From Methanosarcinaceae archaeon (GTDB lineage: Archaea; Halobacteriota; Methanosarcinia; Methanosarcinales; Methanosarcinaceae), in NCBI GenBank assembly GCA_016926455.1, contig JAFGOO010000202.1:1-9258 (forward strand): DNA of 9,258 nt. Direction: 5' to 3'. Within the stretch, counting starts at the first letter, position 1. Every line of letters starts with the position of its first letter. Shown one piece after another: positions 6,596 to 9,258 of this stretch. The notes beneath the pieces are model-generated. The model was not told the DNA's origin and searched no databases. It worked only from the letters and a program-made list of their open reading frames with translations. A program made the position numbers and the translations under genes.

Positions 6596-7432
6596 TCAAT
6601 CGGTTTGAAAGTTTAGATACCAAACATTCATGCTTTCAATGTTGCCAGATATATTGGTGTTATTTACAAGTCTGCCACAATATTCATATCCACATTTTGC
6701 AAAAACAATATTCATTCCATAAGAGCTGGCTCTTGCAATGGTATATGCAGTCCTAATCCCGCTTGCTTTCATTTCTTTGTCCATCTTCATAAGCAAGTGT
6801 GACGATAAACCATTTCCACAGAATTTAGGCAATGTTGCAAAATCTGTCATTTCCACATTTGAGTAATCATAGTCTATTTCAGCAGAAGAAAGTGCAACCA
6901 CTTCATCTTCTTTGAAAATCCCAAAATATACAACATTGTCGTCCATTGTTTTCAGTAGATATTCGTGATTATGTATGGGAAAAGGATACGTATCGAAAGT
7001 TTTTTGATACACATCAGCCATTTGTTTGACATCGCACTTCTTGCATTTCCTTATGGAATATTCAGGTGGAAGAGCGGAATTTAGACTTTTTTCTTTTGAT
7101 AGAGCTGTATTTATGATATTATCATGCATTTCATTCAGGCAGTTAATCTTTCTCTTATCATCAAAGAATTTACTCATAATCACTGAATTTTCTTTACCAT
7201 CATAATATCGTGGGATTAGTGCTTCACAAAGATAATTTCGATCACAAAGCAGTTCTTTGAAAGATTCCGGTACCTTTGTGAAAATCTTTGAATAATTTTC
7301 CTTTTCTGCAAGAGCATCCAGTTTATCCAGAAGTGATGGCATATCTGCTTGATTTAATTTCATAAGATATATCCGGTCATTATACTTCCCATGCTGGATA
7401 ATAGATTTTCCTATTTTTTCAATAGAATCCAT
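6596..7432 (-). CDS. ablB: Beta-lysine N6-acetyltransferase (GNAT family)
   Basis: A 278-residue GNAT enzyme that transfers acetyl from acetyl-CoA to the epsilon-amino group of L-beta-lysine, giving N-epsilon-acetyl-beta-lysine, a compatible solute of salt-adapted methanogens; it acts in the cytoplasm. The GNAT core lies in the second half: IRKCKKCDVKQMADVYQKTF (127-146), strands VVYFGIF and VVALSSAEI, then the acetyl-CoA loop LPKFCGNGLSSHLL (201-214), and the late helix and strand ASSYGMNIVFAKCGYEYCG (235-253). Length is normal for AblB. Its start shares one base with the ablA stop (TGATG), with purine-rich GGAGAGAAGGG upstream, so the two are translated from one message. Assignment is secured by the adjacent aminomutase. 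Confidence 0.9.
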   Translation of the reverse strand: MDSIEKIGKSIIQHGKYNDRIYLMKLNQADMPSLLDKLDALAEKENYSKIFTKVPESFKELLCDRNYLCEALIPRYYDGKENSVIMSKFFDDKRKINCLNEMHDNIINTALSKEKSLNSALPPEYSIRKCKKCDVKQMADVYQKTFDTYPFPIHNHEYLLKTMDDNVVYFGIFKEDEVVALSSAEIDYDYSNVEMTDFATLPKFCGNGLSSHLLMKMDKEMKASGIRTAYTIARASSYGMNIVFAKCGYEYCGRLVNNTNISGNIESMNVWYLNFQTD

Positions 7433-8739
7433 CAGACCCTTCTCTCCATCCTCGCATTACCTTCTGGAACAAGACTTGTGGTATCATCATGATCTGCAAG
7501 AAGTTTGGCTATACCAATTCCTTTGTACTCTGTAGCACCTTCAATTTTAAGCTGAAGATGGCAGTCATCACATTTACGGTCACAATATACTTGAGTATAA
7601 GACTCAGGCTCCTTGTAGGTGGTAATAACACCCTCATAATTACGAAGTATAACACGGTTCGTTGACCATGAGAGTATATAATTGGGCATGATCGGTATTT
7701 TTCCTCCTCCATGAGGAGCATCAATAACATAAGTAGGAACTGCAAACCCACTTGTATGACCAATTAGGTTTTCCATTATTTCTATCCCCTTACCTATAGG
7801 CGTTCTGAAATGTGAAAGACCTTCTGACAGATCACATTGATATAGATAATATGGACGAACACGGTTCTGCACAAGTTTATGAACTAGCTTCTTTATAATC
7901 CTCTGGCAATCATTTACGCCTGCAAGTAGCACCGTTTGATTTCCGAGAGGGACACCCGCATCTGCAAGCTTTTTAAGTGCTTGCTTGGACGAAGCTGTAA
8001 CTTCTCGGGGATGATTGAAATGTGTATTTAACCAGACTGGGTGATACTTTTTTAAAATCTCCACAAGTTTATCTGTAATACGATATGGAAGTACAACCGG
8101 CATTCTGCTACCAATACGAATCACTTCTACATGAGGAATAGTACTAATTTCAGAAAGAACCCAATCAAGATAATCATCAGATAGCATTAAAGGATCGCCA
8201 CCAGATAATAATACATCTCTTATTTGTGGTGTGTTCCTTATGTATTCAATACCTGTTATTATCTTCTCTTTCGCAAGTATGCAATCGACATCACCAACTT
8301 TTCTTTTACGTGTGCAATGGCGGCAATACATAGAACAGATATTACTTATGTGGAAAAGTACTCTGTCAGGATATCTGTGAGTTATACCCTCAACAGGACT
8401 ATCTACATCTTCTGAAAGGGGATCTTCAAGTTCCTCATCTAATACGGTTAATTCTTCTGGTGAAGGAAAAGACTGACGAAAAATAGGATCGTTTTTGAAA
8501 TCATCAGAATCTATCAGCGATAGGTAGTAGGGTGTAATAGACAATGGAAATTTTTTCATTGTCTCCTCGATTTTCTCTTTTTCAGATTGCTCAAAACTTA
8601 TCCCGAGTAGTTTTTCGAAAGTCTCAATATCTCTAATTGAATGATTTAATTGCCAATTCCAATCCTTCCATTTCTGCATAAAATCTTCAGAATCGATCAT
8701 TTTTGCTATTTCTTTTTGTTGTTGACTGTATTTTTCCAT
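7432..8739 (-). CDS. ablA: L-lysine 2,3-aminomutase
   Basis: A radical-SAM, PLP-dependent enzyme that converts L-lysine to L-beta-lysine, first step of N-epsilon-acetyl-beta-lysine synthesis. In the 435-residue form, the iron-sulfur motif is CSMYCRHC (C135, C139, C142), preceded by the RVLFHISN strand. SGGDPL (179-184) is the SAM-contacting motif. APHGGGKIP carries the PLP lysine K347. C278 with C386, C390 and C393 (YCDRKCDDC) form the usual C-terminal zinc set. Length agrees with characterised aminomutases (about 416 residues). I start at ATG 8739 (MEKYSQQQ). The ATG at 8808 would add 23 unrelated residues encoded by a stem-loop in the leader. It is the first gene of the ablAB operon and clearly AT-rich compared with the transfer-like operon. 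Confidence 0.95.
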   Translation of the reverse strand: MEKYSQQQKEIAKMIDSEDFMQKWKDWNWQLNHSIRDIETFEKLLGISFEQSEKEKIEETMKKFPLSITPYYLSLIDSDDFKNDPIFRQSFPSPEELTVLDEELEDPLSEDVDSPVEGITHRYPDRVLFHISNICSMYCRHCTRKRKVGDVDCILAKEKIITGIEYIRNTPQIRDVLLSGGDPLMLSDDYLDWVLSEISTIPHVEVIRIGSRMPVVLPYRITDKLVEILKKYHPVWLNTHFNHPREVTASSKQALKKLADAGVPLGNQTVLLAGVNDCQRIIKKLVHKLVQNRVRPYYLYQCDLSEGLSHFRTPIGKGIEIMENLIGHTSGFAVPTYVIDAPHGGGKIPIMPNYILSWSTNRVILRNYEGVITTYKEPESYTQVYCDRKCDDCHLQLKIEGATEYKGIGIAKLLADHDDTTSLVPEGNARMERRV

Positions 8740-8756
8740 TAAAATACCACTGCTAT

Positions 8757-8801
8757 AATTTTGGCTTCGAAAACAGTATCTATTATTTGAAGCCCAAAAT
8801 T
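8757..8801 (-). promoter_or_regulatory. Long stem-loop in the ablA leader
   Basis: AATTTTGGCTTC (8757-8768) pairs with GAAGCCCAAAATT (8789-8801) with a single bulged base, leaving a 20-base loop. The hairpin ends 17 bases before the ablA ATG. In the minus-strand message it would sit in the 5' leader next to the ribosome binding region, or serve as a protein-binding palindrome if transcription starts inside it. A possible TATA element (TTTTATTTA on the minus strand, near 8825-8835) would place transcription start near 8805, right at the hairpin. Osmotic control of ablAB is known in methanogens, so this is a candidate control site; the mechanism is inference. Confidence 0.5.
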
Positions 8802-8843
8802 GGCACAAAAAAGCATATTGGACACTAAATAAAAGATACTTTT

Positions 8844-8861
8844 AGTCACTTATCATTGACT
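8844..8861. promoter_or_regulatory. Imperfect palindrome upstream of ablA
   Basis: AGTCA and TGACT flank an 8-base centre, giving an 18-base operator-like palindrome about 105 bases upstream of the ablA start and next to the TATA-like stretch at 8868-8880. No factor can be named; the arms are short enough to occur by chance. Confidence 0.25.
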
Positions 8862-8880
8862 GTTGCCTATAAAATAAAAT

Positions 8881-8900
8881 ACACCTACCTATATGGGTGT
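8881..8900 (-). terminator. Hairpin terminator before ablA
   Basis: On the minus strand ACACCCA and TAGGTGT pair (seven pairs including one G-U) around a six-base loop, followed by ATTTTATTTTATAG. The hairpin plus T-rich run lies 75 bases after the stop of the 35-codon gene upstream, so it probably ends that transcript. The T-rich run may double as a TATA-like element for ablA. Confidence 0.45.
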
Positions 8901-8975
8901 GTAGTTCCTACCTTAAAGTTAATATCTAATATACTTTGCCCCAGCCATACAATGGTCAAAAATACCTTCTTCCAA

Positions 8976-9083
8976 TCATCTCTCGCCCAACATCGCAATT
9001 AGTTTTCCCATATCTAGCCCCACAACTCCTTTGTCATCAATAAATCTCTTGGAAGCCTTCGAGAAAACCGCTTTTGAGACCAT
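8976..9083 (-). CDS. Hypothetical 35-residue protein
   Basis: A small frame of 36 codons including TGA, starting MVSKAVFSKASKRF and ending GKLIAMLGER. The ATG follows GAGAGG by about ten bases, and the frame begins 18 bases after the stop of the preceding gene, a typical operon gap. The composition (basic N-terminus, amphipathic end) looks protein-like. I do not recognise it. It could be a small partner of the upstream gene or the leftover of a longer one. Confidence 0.4.
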   Translation of the reverse strand: MVSKAVFSKASKRFIDDKGVVGLDMGKLIAMLGER

Positions 9084-9101
9084 AATATAATAATCCTCTC
9101 G

Positions 9102-9257
9102 TTAATCATTATACCAGTCTACAAAAACATTCAACCTTACAAGAGAATGGATATTCATAGTGTATTCTATAAACTTGAGTTGTTTCTCAAGCATCTTCGA
9201 ATCAGGATATAAGCCATATCTCTCAAATAATTCTACTCTGGTTGAAAGAAGATCATT
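9102..9257 (-). CDS. C-terminal end of an unrecognised protein (partial)
   Basis: The last 51 codons of a minus-strand gene that enters from beyond the right edge of the window, ending in VFVDWYND then TAA. The text is rich in amphipathic helix patterns (STRVELFERYG, KMLEKQLKFIEY) and has good codon use, so it is very likely coding. No family is recognised from this piece. The 35-codon gene follows closely on the same strand. Confidence 0.55.
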   Translation of the reverse strand, partial: NDLLSTRVELFERYGLYPDSKMLEKQLKFIEYTMNIHSLVRLNVFVDWYND

Positions 9258-9258
9258 C

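Noticed and set aside
6270..6623. 117-codon minus-strand frame between the zinc-ribbon gene and ablB
   Set aside because: It overlaps the ablB end and the zinc-ribbon end, lacks a ribosome binding site and domain patterns, and reads like translated non-coding DNA.
8740..8808. Upstream ATG adding 23 residues to AblA
   Set aside because: The extension is encoded by the leader stem-loop, resembles nothing in aminomutases, and the downstream start gives the family's normal N-terminus.
1..9258. CRISPR arrays, rRNA or complete tRNA genes
   Set aside because: No regularly spaced repeats, no rRNA-like stretches and no complete cloverleaf were seen on either strand.

Overview
The window looks like a methanogenic archaeon of the Methanosarcinales. 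Three things suggest this. An ablA-ablB pair (lysine 2,3-aminomutase plus beta-lysine N-acetyltransferase, the pathway to the osmolyte N-epsilon-acetyl-beta-lysine) lies on the right. At least one promoter looks archaeal and leaderless, with a TATA box about 25 bases from the start codon. The secreted proteins are rich in N-glycosylation sequons. No species can be named from sequence reading alone.

Layout. Positions 1-670 are gene-poor and look like an insertion graveyard: a perfect inverted repeat resembling an insertion-sequence end, the tail of a broken reading frame, and a right-end/omega-RNA-like hairpin of an IS200/IS605-type element without its tnpB. Positions 671-6077 are one compact minus-strand operon of five overlapping genes, transcribed right to left. 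In order these are a small two-helix membrane protein (VirB2/CedA1-like topology), a secreted sequon-rich protein with a C-terminal anchor, a polytopic membrane protein (VirB6/CedA-like topology), a two-helix protein carrying a VirB4-N-like domain (PrgI/VirB3 + VirB4-N), and a large VirB4/TraC-like ATPase with a C-terminal PD-(D/E)xK-like domain. A 53-bp intergenic region with a single TATA box separates this operon from a divergent 49-codon zinc-ribbon gene. After a gene-free stretch (6281-6595) come ablB and ablA on the minus strand. Further right are a terminator-like hairpin and the ends of two unrecognised minus-strand genes.

Reading of the system. The five-gene operon has the parts list of a minimal single-membrane type IV secretion or conjugation-like DNA-transfer machine, comparable with the archaeal Ced/Ted apparatus. 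It has no recognisable VirD4 coupling protein or relaxase in the window. The nuclease-like tail on the ATPase and the dedicated surface glycoprotein are the unusual parts. The operon is visibly richer in G+C than ablAB (for example 35/60 at 2401-2460 against 21/60 at 7201-7260), and insertion-like debris lies on both sides. Together these suggest an acquired accessory module next to core osmoadaptation genes. Functional assignments of the three small or membrane components rest on topology and gene order, not on sequence identity.
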